The translations under genes were made by a program, and so were the position numbers. From Tatumella citrea (GTDB lineage Bacteria > Pseudomonadota > Gammaproteobacteria > Enterobacterales > Enterobacteriaceae), in contig NZ_CP015579.1 in assembly GCF_002163585.1 (NCBI RefSeq), forward strand, positions 868,001 through 932,000: 64,000 nt of DNA, written 5' to 3'. Shown here piece after piece: positions 38,836-48,126 of the stretch (position 1 is its first letter; each line of letters begins with the position of its first letter). The notes beneath the pieces are model-generated. The model saw only the letters and a list, made by a program, of their open reading frames with translations. It did no database searches and was not told where the DNA came from.

Positions 38836-39705
38836 ATGAAAGGTATTGTATTAGCCGGTGGTTCCGGTACCCGCTTATATCCAATTACTCAGGGCGTCTC
38901 AAAACAGCTGATGCCGATCTACGATAAACCGATGGTGTTTTATCCTATCTCGGTATTAATGCTGGCCGGCATTCGCGAGATTCTGATTATCTCGACGCCT
39001 GATGATATGCCAGGTTTTAAACGTCTGCTGGGTGACGGTAGCCAGTTTGGTGTCAGTTTCTCTTATGCAATTCAGCCTAGCCCGGACGGCCTGGCTCAGG
39101 CCTTTATTATCGGCGAAGAGTTTATCAATGGCGACAGCTGTGCGCTGGTATTAGGCGATAATATCTACTTTGGCGAAAGCTTTGGACGTAAACTGGAAAA
39201 CGTGGTTCAGCGTAACGAAGGTGCGACAGTCTTTGGTTATCAGGTGATGGATCCTGAACGTTTTGGTGTAGTTGAATTCGATGAAAATAACCGCGCAATT
39301 TCTCTTGAAGAAAAGCCAGCTAAACCAAAATCTAACTGGGCTGTAACCGGCCTCTACTTCTATGACAAAGATGTGGTGGAGATGGCTAAACAGGTTAAAC
39401 CATCAGAACGTGGTGAACTGGAAATCACCACCCTCAATGAAATGTATCTTGAGAAGAATTCCCTGCATGTAGAGAAGCTAGGTCGTGGATTTGCCTGGCT
39501 GGATACCGGTACCCATGACAGCCTGTTAGAAGCATCATCATTTATTCATACCATCGAGAAGCGTCAGGGCTACAAAGTCGCTTGTCTGGAAGAGATTGCC
39601 TATAAAAAAGGCTGGCTCACTAAACAGCAGGTGCAGGTACAGGCAAAATTACTGGCAAAAACCGGCTACGGACAATATTTACAACGTATGATTGAAGGGA
39701 ACTAA
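38836..39705 (+). CDS. rmlA: Glucose-1-phosphate thymidylyltransferase
   Basis: 289 aa nucleotidyltransferase making dTDP-glucose, first step of dTDP-rhamnose synthesis and feedback-inhibited by its product. Motifs: [22 protein letters not shown] in two blocks, [21 protein letters not shown] and [19 protein letters not shown] in two blocks. Start ATG at 38836; the open frame upstream lies inside rmlB. It ends 1 bp before rmlC. Confidence 0.97.
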   Translation: MKGIVLAGGSGTRLYPITQGVSKQLMPIYDKPMVFYPISVLMLAGIREILIISTPDDMPGFKRLLGDGSQFGVSFSYAIQPSPDGLAQAFIIGEEFINGDSCALVLGDNIYFGESFGRKLENVVQRNEGATVFGYQVMDPERFGVVEFDENNRAISLEEKPAKPKSNWAVTGLYFYDKDVVEMAKQVKPSERGELEITTLNEMYLEKNSLHVEKLGRGFAWLDTGTHDSLLEASSFIHTIEKRQGYKVACLEEIAYKKGWLTKQQVQVQAKLLAKTGYGQYLQRMIEGN

Positions 39706-39706
39706 C

Positions 39707-40240
39707 ATGCAGGTTATTGATACCAAAATTGCCGATGTAAAAATTATCCAGCCAAAAGTATTCGGTGATGAACGTGGTTTCTTCCTCGAAACGTTTGAGA
39801 AAAAACGCTACCAACAAATGCTGAATATCGATTTTGACTTTGTTCAGGATAATCATTCGCGCTCTTCTAAGGGAGTATTGCGCGGGCTGCATTTCCAGAC
39901 CAAACATGCGCAGGGTAAGCTGGTGCGGGTAGTACGTGGTGAGGTGTTTGACGTTGCCGTAGATATCCGTAAAGACTCGCCGACCTATGGTCAGTGGGAA
40001 GGGGTGCTCCTTTCTGAGGAAAATAAAACTCAGTTCTGGATCCCACCCGGTCTGGCGCATGGCTTTGTGGTACTTTCAGATATCGCAGACTTTGAATATA
40101 AATGTACCGATTACTATACCCCGGGTTTTGAGGGCTGTCTGGCCTGGAATGACCCAGAAGTGGGCATTGAGTGGCCTATAGATTTTGAACCTTTGCTTTC
40201 AGAAAAAGACAGTAACGGACAGAAATTATCTGAATTCTAA
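39707..40240 (+). CDS. rmlC: dTDP-4-dehydrorhamnose 3,5-epimerase
   Basis: 177 aa cupin, third step of dTDP-L-rhamnose synthesis. Motifs: VFGDERGFFLETF, QDNHSRSSKGVLRGLHFQ in two blocks (catalytic His), VRGEVFDVAVDIRKDSPTYG and WIPPGLAHGFVVLSD. ATG at 39707 is preferred over a TTG at 39692. It is the last gene before the sharp drop in GC; rmlD is not adjacent but lies 7 kb further on. Confidence 0.97.
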   Translation: MQVIDTKIADVKIIQPKVFGDERGFFLETFEKKRYQQMLNIDFDFVQDNHSRSSKGVLRGLHFQTKHAQGKLVRVVRGEVFDVAVDIRKDSPTYGQWEGVLLSEENKTQFWIPPGLAHGFVVLSDIADFEYKCTDYYTPGFEGCLAWNDPEVGIEWPIDFEPLLSEKDSNGQKLSEF

Positions 40241-40247
40241 TTAAGAG

Positions 40248-40270
40248 CCCTCCAGGTTTCAACTGGAGGG
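40248..40270 (+). terminator. 8-bp hairpin after rmlC at the GC boundary
   Basis: CCCTCCAG, loop GTTTCAA, CTGGAGGG: perfect stem 7 bp after the rmlC stop, no T-run. It marks the switch from about 50% to about 30% GC. It could be a partial terminator, an RNA-processing hairpin or a recombination scar. Confidence 0.5.
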
Positions 40271-40285
40271 ACTAGGAAATATAAA

Positions 40286-41203
40286 GTGGAATTTATATCA
40301 ATTATTGTCACATATCAGCCAGAACCAGGAACTATAAATCTCATCGCAGAATTGTTAGCTCAGAGTTCTCAAGTTATTGTAGTTGATAATGGTAGTGATA
40401 ATGAGAGAATTAAGAAGTTACAAGAACATTTTTATTCCGAAAATACAGTTTTTTTCATTTTAAATGAATCGAATGTAGGTATAGCGACAGCATTAAATCA
40501 AGGTCTTCGTTCAGCTAAGAAAAAAGGATACCAGTGGGCTTTTACTTTTGACCAGGACTCAAGAATAAATGAAAAATTTATTCTTGAAATGATATTAACT
40601 AAAGAAAATGTTGATATTATTTCCAAAGATGGAAAAAAGAAAGCTTCAATGATCGGGGCAAATCAAATTGACTGTTCGGATAAAGATAATAGAATTAAAT
40701 TCATAAAGTTCAGTAATAGCAAATGGAAATATATAATACCAGAAAAAGATTGTGAAGTTTCAATACTTATATCTTCAGGCTGTTATATAAATTTAGATAT
40801 CTGGGAAAGTCAAGGATGCTTTATGGATAATCTGTTTATAGATCAAGTGGATACAGAGTATTGTATTAGGAGTTTAGTCAATGGGTATAATATATATGTA
40901 TCTAATAATGCAATGCTATATCATAAATTAGGCGATCAATCAAAAGGATCTTTTCTTGGTAGAGATGTAAGACCAACTAATCATAATGGTATTCGACGCT
41001 ATTATATGATTAGGAACTCAATATATTTATATAAAAAATATATAAGAGAAAAACCAATTTGGGTGATTTTCGATATCAATAATAATATAAAAATGTTGAT
41101 AAAATTAGTTTTATTCGAAGATCAAAGACTGCATAAGTTAAGTCTTATGATGCAAGGTCTAGTAGATGGGATAAAAAACAAAATGGGTAAGATTCCACGC
41201 TAG
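40286..41203 (+). CDS. GT2 glycosyltransferase (rhamnosyltransferase family)
   Basis: 305 aa, start GTG at 40286. GT-A motifs: IVTYQPEPGTINLI, VVDNGSDNERI, NVGIATALNQGL and the D-x-D equivalent FTFDQDSR (about 87-94), then LFIDQVDTEYCIR. The D-Q-D-S and D-x-V-D-x-E-x-C blocks are typical of the rhamnosyltransferase-type GT2 subfamily. It is the first gene of the AT-rich block; codon use is unlike the housekeeping genes. Donor and acceptor are unknown. Confidence 0.82.
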   Translation: MEFISIIVTYQPEPGTINLIAELLAQSSQVIVVDNGSDNERIKKLQEHFYSENTVFFILNESNVGIATALNQGLRSAKKKGYQWAFTFDQDSRINEKFILEMILTKENVDIISKDGKKKASMIGANQIDCSDKDNRIKFIKFSNSKWKYIIPEKDCEVSILISSGCYINLDIWESQGCFMDNLFIDQVDTEYCIRSLVNGYNIYVSNNAMLYHKLGDQSKGSFLGRDVRPTNHNGIRRYYMIRNSIYLYKKYIREKPIWVIFDINNNIKMLIKLVLFEDQRLHKLSLMMQGLVDGIKNKMGKIPR

Positions 41204-41212
41204 GAGTGAACG

Positions 41213-42310
41213 ATGTTTTACGCCGTAATATGGATATGCTATTTAATTTTAGCATCTCTAGCATTAATAGGTTTGAAAGGGATAACATTAAATAAAAATC
41301 AGTATTTGTTACTATCAAGTATAGTGGCAATAACTCTATCCTTGATAGTTTATGAGTTTGGACCTGAGTATTCACCAGATTATGATATGTTTGAAGACTG
41401 GTATGGACGCTCTAAATTAGAAGTATTTGGGGAGTCATGGGTATCACTAAAAGATCCAGCATTTTATTTTATGTCTAGATTTTTTAATTGGTTAGGTCTT
41501 TCATATGACTATATGAATTTCTTCTTCTGCCTGATATCTATCAGTTCATTAATGTTCTTACTAAGATCTGAAAAGTTTAGACGATATATTTTTGTTATAT
41601 TACTAGTGTATTATTCTAGATTTTACTTTGTTCATGACTTTACACAGGTCCGATTTTCAGTAGCAATAATACTAAGCACAATAGGTTATTTTTTATTTTC
41701 AGAAGATAAATATATAAAAGCTTTTTTGCTGATTATAGTTGCGGCATTGTTCCATATTTCCGCAGTTTTCTGTGTGATACCACTTTTATGTAGATTACTT
41801 CCAAGAAAAAGTCTATCAATGAAAATAATACTAGTTTTATTATTGTCATTTATATTTCTTGGTTTGCTAGTTAATCCTGATGTGATAATAAATTTTTTCC
41901 AGTCGATTCCAATCGTATACAACAGACTATTACCGTATTTAAATGGGGCATACGGTGTTAAAGCTACAAGGATTATTACCACATACTTTATGTTAAAGTT
42001 TGTCATACTTATTCTTGTGTCCACAGTGCTCATTGTTAGAAAAAAAGATTGGGAAAAAGAATATATATATCTTGTCTACACAGTATGTATTTCAATAATT
42101 TTAAGTGTGGCATTCAGATCGAATGATGCAATAGCATTAAGATTTGTTGAATACTTTGCGATATTTGATATATTATTTTTCATCGAAAGTTTTTACTTTT
42201 TAAATAAAAACTATCTTTATAAGAAAATAGGTATGGATGTATTTGGTTTTGGAACAATACTGCTTTCGATTATTTGGGTATTATCAAGCATTAAATTATT
42301 CAAAGGATAG
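41213..42310 (+). CDS. wzy: EpsG-family polysaccharide polymerase (Wzy)
   Basis: 365 aa protein with about ten hydrophobic segments, starting AVIWICYLILASLALIGL. It shows EpsG-family landmarks: an early acidic loop (FGPEYSPDYDMFEDWY), YYSRFYFVHDFTQVRFSVA (in the RxG/QxR-like polymerase region) and AALFHISAVFCV. It is the only multi-spanning candidate besides Wzx, so it is the likely Wzy that polymerises flipped repeat units in the periplasm (the role of AmsC). Low sequence conservation is normal for Wzy. Confidence 0.82.
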   Translation: MFYAVIWICYLILASLALIGLKGITLNKNQYLLLSSIVAITLSLIVYEFGPEYSPDYDMFEDWYGRSKLEVFGESWVSLKDPAFYFMSRFFNWLGLSYDYMNFFFCLISISSLMFLLRSEKFRRYIFVILLVYYSRFYFVHDFTQVRFSVAIILSTIGYFLFSEDKYIKAFLLIIVAALFHISAVFCVIPLLCRLLPRKSLSMKIILVLLLSFIFLGLLVNPDVIINFFQSIPIVYNRLLPYLNGAYGVKATRIITTYFMLKFVILILVSTVLIVRKKDWEKEYIYLVYTVCISIILSVAFRSNDAIALRFVEYFAIFDILFFIESFYFLNKNYLYKKIGMDVFGFGTILLSIIWVLSSIKLFKG

Positions 42311-42315
42311 TTAAG

Positions 42316-43179
42316 ATGAAGATGGCATCATTATTTATATTGTACAATCCTGGGGAATCCGAACTGGACAAGATTAAGGGTTATTGTAGAAAGTTCGATA
42401 CAGTGGAATGGATAATAATTGATAATTCTAAAGAAAAAACAGATTTTTTTGATAATGTTATTGGTTGCAACTACATACATAACAAGAATAAAGGAGGTAT
42501 TGCTGGAGCTATTGCGAGAGGAATTGAAAATACATCTGATAATATAAGTTATGTATTCACCTTTGATCAGGATTCTGTTGTTCCTGATATATATTTCAAT
42601 TCGATGGAAGCTTTTATACTAGATAAAAAAGCTAAAATAGTGTGTTCCAATTTTATTGATGTTAATTCAAACACCTATGCAAAGTTTGTTCATTTAAAAA
42701 AATTCGGATATGACGTTGTTAATGACTCGGATTTTACAACTTTTGCCATCAGTTCAGGGATGGGGATTTCAAAAGATTTTTGGGATGAGATATCTGGGGT
42801 CAATGAAAATTATATTATTGACCATGTTGATACAGAGATTTGTCTGAAAGCTTACGTCAGGAATGAAGTTATATATATTAATTACGAAATCTGTCTAGAA
42901 CATGCAATAGGAGATAGGCGCGTTTTCAAATTTATGGGAGTGACGCTGAAACCGAACAACCATAACTATATAAGAAAATATTATATAGTAAGGAATGGTA
43001 CACACTTGTCGTGGAAGTATTTTTTTAAATCACCCGGGTATTTCTACCTAAATGTTTTAAGAATTATACACGAAGTATTATGTACTGTTTTATACGAAGA
43101 AGATAAAGCTAGAAAAATAAAATATATGATGCTTGGCTTTTTTCATTCTTGTATAGGTAAACTAGGAAGTATTAAATGA
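42316..43179 (+). CDS. GT2 glycosyltransferase (rhamnosyltransferase-like)
   Basis: 287 aa. Motifs parallel the protein at 40286-41203: WIIIDNSKEKT, NKGGIAGAIARGIE, FTFDQDSVVPD (about 77-87), ISSGMGISKDFW, IIDHVDTEICLKAY and NNHNYIRKYYIVRN. The start region SLFILYNPGE is degenerate compared with the usual VTYNR. It overlaps the next gene by 4 bp (ATGA), indicating coupled translation. Donor is unknown; the subfamily favours dTDP-rhamnose. Confidence 0.8.
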   Translation: MKMASLFILYNPGESELDKIKGYCRKFDTVEWIIIDNSKEKTDFFDNVIGCNYIHNKNKGGIAGAIARGIENTSDNISYVFTFDQDSVVPDIYFNSMEAFILDKKAKIVCSNFIDVNSNTYAKFVHLKKFGYDVVNDSDFTTFAISSGMGISKDFWDEISGVNENYIIDHVDTEICLKAYVRNEVIYINYEICLEHAIGDRRVFKFMGVTLKPNNHNYIRKYYIVRNGTHLSWKYFFKSPGYFYLNVLRIIHEVLCTVLYEEDKARKIKYMMLGFFHSCIGKLGSIK

Positions 43180-43916
43180 AAAAAACTAATGTTAGCTTTG
43201 TTATTTTAACCTGGAATCGCGAAGTTTTTTTAAAAATGTGTTTGCCTGCTTTATATAACGCCATACAAAAAAAAACAGAATGTGAAATAATAATTATGGA
43301 TAATTGCTCTGATGATGACTCATATAAATTCATGCAAGAGTTTGAAAGAGACTACAAGGATTTTATTGGGATTAAAATATTCAGAAATGAAGTTAATTCA
43401 GGGATTAATGCATATAAAAAACTTTTTGCAGAAGCGTCAGGTTCTATTATTATTGAAGTTGATGATGATGTCATTGAGTTTCCTGATGAAGTAGATAATA
43501 TATTCATTGATTATTTTTCTTGTTTCAAAAGGTTTGGTTTTATTGCATTAGATGTAGTTCAAAATGAATTAACAAATGGGTCTAAACCAGGAAAAGAAAA
43601 CTATATTGATTGTTATTATCAAGATAAAATAATCCAGAAAGGACCTACCGGGGGATGGTGTGCAGGTTTTAGGCGAAAACACTATATGATGATTAAATGG
43701 TTTTTTAATAGATACAACCTTAATTTTAAATTTGGAGAGGATGGATTTATTCAACTAGCCTTTAAATTTTTGGGGTTAAAGTCAGGAATAATAAAAGATA
43801 TAAAGTGTTTACATGCGTCTGGCCCGATATACTCAAGGATGTATGGTTTAACTGGCAGGGATATAGAGAAATATGAATCTTCAGGGATGGTAAATATGGC
43901 TGAAAAATATAAATAA
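43176..43916 (+). CDS. GT2 glycosyltransferase
   Basis: 246 aa GT-A enzyme: VSFVILTWNREVFLKMCLPA at the N-terminus, IIMDNCSDDDSY, NEVNSGINAYKKLF and a metal-binding acidic cluster IIEVDDDVIEFPD (about 91-103), then a GPTGGWCAGFRR substrate loop and FGEDGFIQLAFK (general base region). It is short for the family but has all core motifs. It is translationally coupled to the preceding gene. Confidence 0.82.
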   Translation: MKKTNVSFVILTWNREVFLKMCLPALYNAIQKKTECEIIIMDNCSDDDSYKFMQEFERDYKDFIGIKIFRNEVNSGINAYKKLFAEASGSIIIEVDDDVIEFPDEVDNIFIDYFSCFKRFGFIALDVVQNELTNGSKPGKENYIDCYYQDKIIQKGPTGGWCAGFRRKHYMMIKWFFNRYNLNFKFGEDGFIQLAFKFLGLKSGIIKDIKCLHASGPIYSRMYGLTGRDIEKYESSGMVNMAEKYK

Positions 43917-43927
43917 GGTGATTTATT

Positions 43928-45295
43928 ATGCTAACCAGAAGAAACCTCTTAATTTCAGTAATGATATTTTCTCCTGCTGCTTCTTCATCTCTGTGGGAAC
44001 AGATGAAAATAACCAAAAAAAAAATACTGACCGTTGATGAGTTTAACAATCTTAGTGACGCGAAGGAAGGCGATGTAGTTTTTTTGAATTCATATTCGAA
44101 AAATACGGAGCGGGGAGGAGGTTACTTTAAGCTGGTTAGCAGTAAAAACAAAAAAATTGATAATGGCATTACATTTGAAAGTAACTTCAAGGATTATGTT
44201 TGGTGCCGGATTGGAGTTGTAGACTATATAACTCCGGAATGGTTTGGGTGTTTAGGTGATGGAGAAACTGATGATGGACCTGCGTTTAACCGCTGTTTAT
44301 CATCGTTGAAACCTGGAAATAAACTGGTTTTACGGAAAAATGCTACATATTTCAATGGATTAAAAAATAACGATTCAAAATGGATAATTGAAGTAAATGA
44401 TATTGAAATTATCTCTGATAATAGTACTTTAAGAAGGCGTGGAACCTATGGCAGTACATATGAATATCTATATGGTAATCTCTCTACGTTAGAAATAAGA
44501 GGAAGTAATTTGAAATTCCACGGCTCTATTATCATAGATGGAGGTGAGGATGATTATTTTCTTGTAGATAAAAAAAATAATTCTATCTCTAATTTGAAAT
44601 TTTCCAGAGGGTCAACCTCTTCTCATGCGTTATATATAGAATCTGCAAAGGATATTATGTTTAACGGCATGGTTCATTGTAAAAATGCAGTGTTTCCGTG
44701 TTATATAAATAAATCATGTAATATTTATTTGAATGGTGAGTTTGTTAATTCAGGCCAAGTGTTCCCTGTAAGGGGGAACGATCTGCAGTTGGGATCTTGT
44801 ATTAAGATTTCAGCGTCCAACAATGTTACTGTTAATGCTAAATGTAAAATGTCTGCATATTCAGGCTGTGAGATTGAGCCACGTTCAACTAATGTTAATA
44901 TTAATTTAATAACGGAGAACTGTTTTTTCTATGGAGTTATTATTCATGATCATTCCAGCAAAATAAATTTAAGCCTAAAGTCTGACAGAAATATAAAAGG
45001 TGCTGGACTGAGGGTTAGCGATGGAAGTAAGTCCATAAAAGGTGATATATATGTTTCAAATTCTGGGCACGCAGTAATTATATCATCTTTTGATAAAGAC
45101 ATTTGCGAAGATGTTGTTTTAAATGTTTATCCTACCAACATTTCAGGTGATATAATTCAGGCTTTCAATACTAAGATTTCACAAAGAGCACTTGAAAGTT
45201 CTGATATCAAAGTTTTCTATACTGAGAGAAGGGGGTCTATTCCGATCATGCCAAAAAAAAGTAATGAACCTCAGATTCAATATTTTATTAAATGA
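43928..45295 (+). CDS. Tailspike-like right-handed beta-helix protein (AmsF/WceF-type EPS-modifying enzyme)
   Basis: 455 aa, 11 bp after a GT2 gene, with AAGG-TGA upstream. A basic/hydrophobic N-terminus (MLTRRNLLISVMIFSPAASS) looks like an export signal. About residues 55-115 resemble the linker of phage tailspikes: RGGGYFKLV, NGITFES, VWCRIG, then WFGCLGDGETDDGPAFNRCL, the classic GDG-x-TDD entry of pectate-lyase-like beta-helices. The rest is serial short beta-rungs rich in Asn/Ser/Gly. AmsF (Erwinia) and WceF (Pantoea stewartii, reported as a tailspike-like, stewartan-modifying protein) sit in the same place in their clusters. Catalytic residues cannot be assigned by eye. It may trim or remodel polymer. 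Confidence 0.78.
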   Translation: MLTRRNLLISVMIFSPAASSSLWEQMKITKKKILTVDEFNNLSDAKEGDVVFLNSYSKNTERGGGYFKLVSSKNKKIDNGITFESNFKDYVWCRIGVVDYITPEWFGCLGDGETDDGPAFNRCLSSLKPGNKLVLRKNATYFNGLKNNDSKWIIEVNDIEIISDNSTLRRRGTYGSTYEYLYGNLSTLEIRGSNLKFHGSIIIDGGEDDYFLVDKKNNSISNLKFSRGSTSSHALYIESAKDIMFNGMVHCKNAVFPCYINKSCNIYLNGEFVNSGQVFPVRGNDLQLGSCIKISASNNVTVNAKCKMSAYSGCEIEPRSTNVNINLITENCFFYGVIIHDHSSKINLSLKSDRNIKGAGLRVSDGSKSIKGDIYVSNSGHAVIISSFDKDICEDVVLNVYPTNISGDIIQAFNTKISQRALESSDIKVFYTERRGSIPIMPKKSNEPQIQYFIK

Positions 45296-45320
45296 CTTTT
45301 TGTCTAAGTGGTATTTTGAG

Positions 45321-46268
45321 ATGAGTAAAGACGAAGTTTTAGAGTATGGTGTTTCAGTAATAATCCCTATTAGAAATAGTTCAGGTTATATATCTAAAAC
45401 AATTGAAAGTGTAATTTCATCGTCTACATCCATTCCTTATGAAATTATTCTTATTGATGATTTTTCAAACGATATTGATCTAACGAAAGAAATTGTAACT
45501 AAATACGAGAATGTGATCCTTTTGCAGAAGAACGAAAAATCTAATGCTTCTGTTTCGAGAAACATTGGAATCTCGAAATCAAAGTATAGATTTGTATTCT
45601 TACTCGATTCAGATGACTTGTTTGAACCTAAATATATCGCTGATAGAATAAAATTTATGAATAGAAATCAATCCGGTATTTATTTTGGACCATTTAAGGA
45701 CTATCATAATGAAGCTGATTACAACATAGTTACATTCTCCGGTGAAATAAATGATTTGAGAGATTTTATTTTTCTAGAGCATGGGGATTTTAGAAGTTCG
45801 ACTATATCTATCGATAAGAAAAATTATTTGGGTACACTCTTTGATCCATTGCAAGATAAACATCAAGATTGGGGTTTTGCAATAAGATGTGACGATGCTG
45901 GTGAGTTGATTTGTTATGATACTGATAATCCTCAAGTATGTATATGTAAAGACAGACACATGCAAATGAGTCGCACGATGAATGTTTCCGCTAGTAAGTA
46001 TTTTATCAATACATATCTTGAATCTGAAAAGTATATAATTTCGTTCATAAGGAAACATCTGTTATTATGTGTTCTAATTAAAGACTTCAATGCTTACTTT
46101 TTCTTCAAAGAACAAACTGCTTTTATTAATATACTTAATAATAATTTTTTTTATAGGTTTTTGGATGTGTTAATAACATGTGATTTTATTAGGTTAAAAA
46201 CCCCGAATCTTATTAGGTTGCTTACTTTATTTTATATTAAATTCACAATTTTAATAAAGGGTAAGTGA
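45321..46268 (+). CDS. GT2 glycosyltransferase
   Basis: 315 aa. GT-A signature at the N-terminus: VSVIIPIRNSSGYISKTIES, IILIDDFSND, SNASVSRNIGISKSK and the metal motif FLLDSDDLF (about 97-105), then a downstream DKHQDWGFAIRC. ATG at 45321 is chosen from homology; the frame is open upstream to 45192 inside the beta-helix gene. The C-terminal 90 residues are hydrophobic and aromatic-rich, suggesting membrane association. It ends 2 bp before the next transferase's start codon. Confidence 0.8.
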   Translation: MSKDEVLEYGVSVIIPIRNSSGYISKTIESVISSSTSIPYEIILIDDFSNDIDLTKEIVTKYENVILLQKNEKSNASVSRNIGISKSKYRFVFLLDSDDLFEPKYIADRIKFMNRNQSGIYFGPFKDYHNEADYNIVTFSGEINDLRDFIFLEHGDFRSSTISIDKKNYLGTLFDPLQDKHQDWGFAIRCDDAGELICYDTDNPQVCICKDRHMQMSRTMNVSASKYFINTYLESEKYIISFIRKHLLLCVLIKDFNAYFFFKEQTAFINILNNNFFYRFLDVLITCDFIRLKTPNLIRLLTLFYIKFTILIKGK

Positions 46269-46270
46269 TT

Positions 46271-47176
46271 ATGGTTATTTTTAAAAAAATATTAACATTC
46301 CTTAGTATAATTAAAGAACTTGCTTGTCCTGTAACTTCAATTGAAAAAAAAACTTTCTCATTCAGCCAAAATAAAACTTCGGTGCCATCAGACATTCCCC
46401 GTATCATATGGTTATATTGGGGGTCTGGTAGGGATGATACTCTTGTTGATTTATGTATTAAAAACATAAAGACAAAGTGTAATAAGTATCAAGTTAACTT
46501 TTTGGATGAAAATAATTATTCAAGTTTCATAAAAAAAATCGATTTTCCACCAAATATTTTAGCTGCCCACAAATCAGACCTTATTAGACTCAATTTGTTA
46601 AAGAAATATGGCGGTATTTGGGTCGATGCAACTTCTTTTTTATTTGATGATTTTGACTGGGTGATTAATAGCTGCTCAGCTGATGATGTGTTTGTCTGCT
46701 ACTCAGACGATTGCACTACTGATTTTAATCAACCGATAGTTGAAAATTGGCTGATTGCGAGCCCACCGGGGTCTCATTTCATAATTGAATGGTTAAAAGA
46801 ATTTGAGAAAAGCATTTTTAATGACCAAGGTGATTCATATTACGATGATCTAATAGGAAGTAATATTGTCCAGGGATTACCAGAACTGTCTTACCTTAGA
46901 TGTTACGTGGCTTGTGCTTTGGTTTTGTCAAAAAGAAAATACAATCTACAAATGGTTAATTCTGGTAGTACAGGCCATTTTCTAAATTACATATTTAAAT
47001 CTAAATCAATATTTATTGCAATCGCTGTATGTCTCAGTTCCTCTAAATCTATATACCATCCACCTGTTTTGAAATTTACTAGTGGGACAAGATTTTGGGT
47101 TCGTATTTTCCTAGAAAAAAAGATTTATTTAAAGCATAGTATTTTAGGTGAAGTCATTTCAGGTGTAGATGAATAA
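46271..47176 (+). CDS. Capsular polysaccharide glycosyltransferase (Caps_synth / GT32-like)
   Basis: 301 aa. After a hydrophobic start, the family opener IPRIIWLYWGSGRDDTLVDL (about 41-60) is followed by the sugar-binding, D-x-D-containing block HKSDLIRLNLLKKYGGIWVD (about 99-118). This pattern is that of Pfam Caps_synth/Gly_transf_sug enzymes. ATG at 46271 is preferred; GTG at 46265 overlaps the previous stop. A GGAG-like AAAGGG lies upstream. Donor is unknown. Confidence 0.8.
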   Translation: MVIFKKILTFLSIIKELACPVTSIEKKTFSFSQNKTSVPSDIPRIIWLYWGSGRDDTLVDLCIKNIKTKCNKYQVNFLDENNYSSFIKKIDFPPNILAAHKSDLIRLNLLKKYGGIWVDATSFLFDDFDWVINSCSADDVFVCYSDDCTTDFNQPIVENWLIASPPGSHFIIEWLKEFEKSIFNDQGDSYYDDLIGSNIVQGLPELSYLRCYVACALVLSKRKYNLQMVNSGSTGHFLNYIFKSKSIFIAIAVCLSSSKSIYHPPVLKFTSGTRFWVRIFLEKKIYLKHSILGEVISGVDE

Positions 47177-47231
47177 AATTAATTTTGTTAAGTTATTATA
47201 TTTTAAAATCATTTTAAAGGTGAGGGCGATT

Positions 47232-48086
47232 ATGAAAGTTTTGCTAACCGGAGCTAAAGGACAATTAGGTAAGTGTTTCACAGATATTAGAAAAGAAAAT
47301 GTACTTTTAATCCCTCTTGATTCGAAATCTCTTGATATTTGTGATAGAGAAAAAGTCATATCATTAGTAGAACAATATAAACCTGATGTTATTATCAATT
47401 GTGCTGCCTATACTTCTGTTGATAGAGCTGAAGTTGAGAGTCAACAGGCTGTAAATGTCAATAGTTTTGGGCCAGCAAATCTTGCAATAGCCGCCAAAAA
47501 TATTGGTTCTAAATTAATTCACATTTCTACTGATTATGTTTTTGATGGTTACAAATCGGAACCATATGTTGAAACTGACCTTGTTAATCCTAGAAGTGTT
47601 TATGGAAAAACAAAATTAGCCGGTGAATTATTAATTCAAAGTATTTTTCCAGAATCAGTTATTCTCCGGACTTCCTGGGTATTCAGTGAACACGGTAATA
47701 ACTTCCTAAAAACGATGCTTCGTATAGGTCGAGATAAAAATGAAATAAATGTAGTTTCTGACCAGCTTGGATGCCCAACTTATGCAGGTGATATTGCAAA
47801 TGCCGTATATAATATGATCGATTGTGATGCATCAGGTGGGATCTATCATTTTTGTGGTGGAGAAAAGATTTCTTGGGCTGGCTTTTCGGAGTATATCTTC
47901 CAGTGTGCATTTCAAATGGGTTATATTCAGATAAAGCCAAAGGTGAACTTTATCACTACTTCCGAGTTTCCGACCTTGGCTGCCCGCCCATCATTTTCAG
48001 TAATGTCTACTTCAAAAATATCACATTTTACACCACCATCTGACTGGAAAAAGGCAGTCATGAAAGTCATAAGTTTAATCAATTGA
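47232..48086 (+). CDS. rmlD: dTDP-4-dehydrorhamnose reductase
   Basis: 284 aa SDR, last step of dTDP-L-rhamnose synthesis. Motifs: MKVLLTGAKGQLGKCF, VIINCAAYTSVDRAE, HISTDYVFDGYKSEPY, the catalytic Tyr/Lys in RSVYGKTKLAGE and RTSWVFSEHGNNFL. ATG at 47232 has AAGGTGAGGG upstream. It is AT-rich like its glycosyltransferase neighbours, and unlike rmlBAC, which are near the genome average. Confidence 0.95.
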   Translation: MKVLLTGAKGQLGKCFTDIRKENVLLIPLDSKSLDICDREKVISLVEQYKPDVIINCAAYTSVDRAEVESQQAVNVNSFGPANLAIAAKNIGSKLIHISTDYVFDGYKSEPYVETDLVNPRSVYGKTKLAGELLIQSIFPESVILRTSWVFSEHGNNFLKTMLRIGRDKNEINVVSDQLGCPTYAGDIANAVYNMIDCDASGGIYHFCGGEKISWAGFSEYIFQCAFQMGYIQIKPKVNFITTSEFPTLAARPSFSVMSTSKISHFTPPSDWKKAVMKVISLIN

Positions 48087-48126
48087 GTTAAAATATCCTT
48101 CATTAATTTATTATTTAGGCATTACG

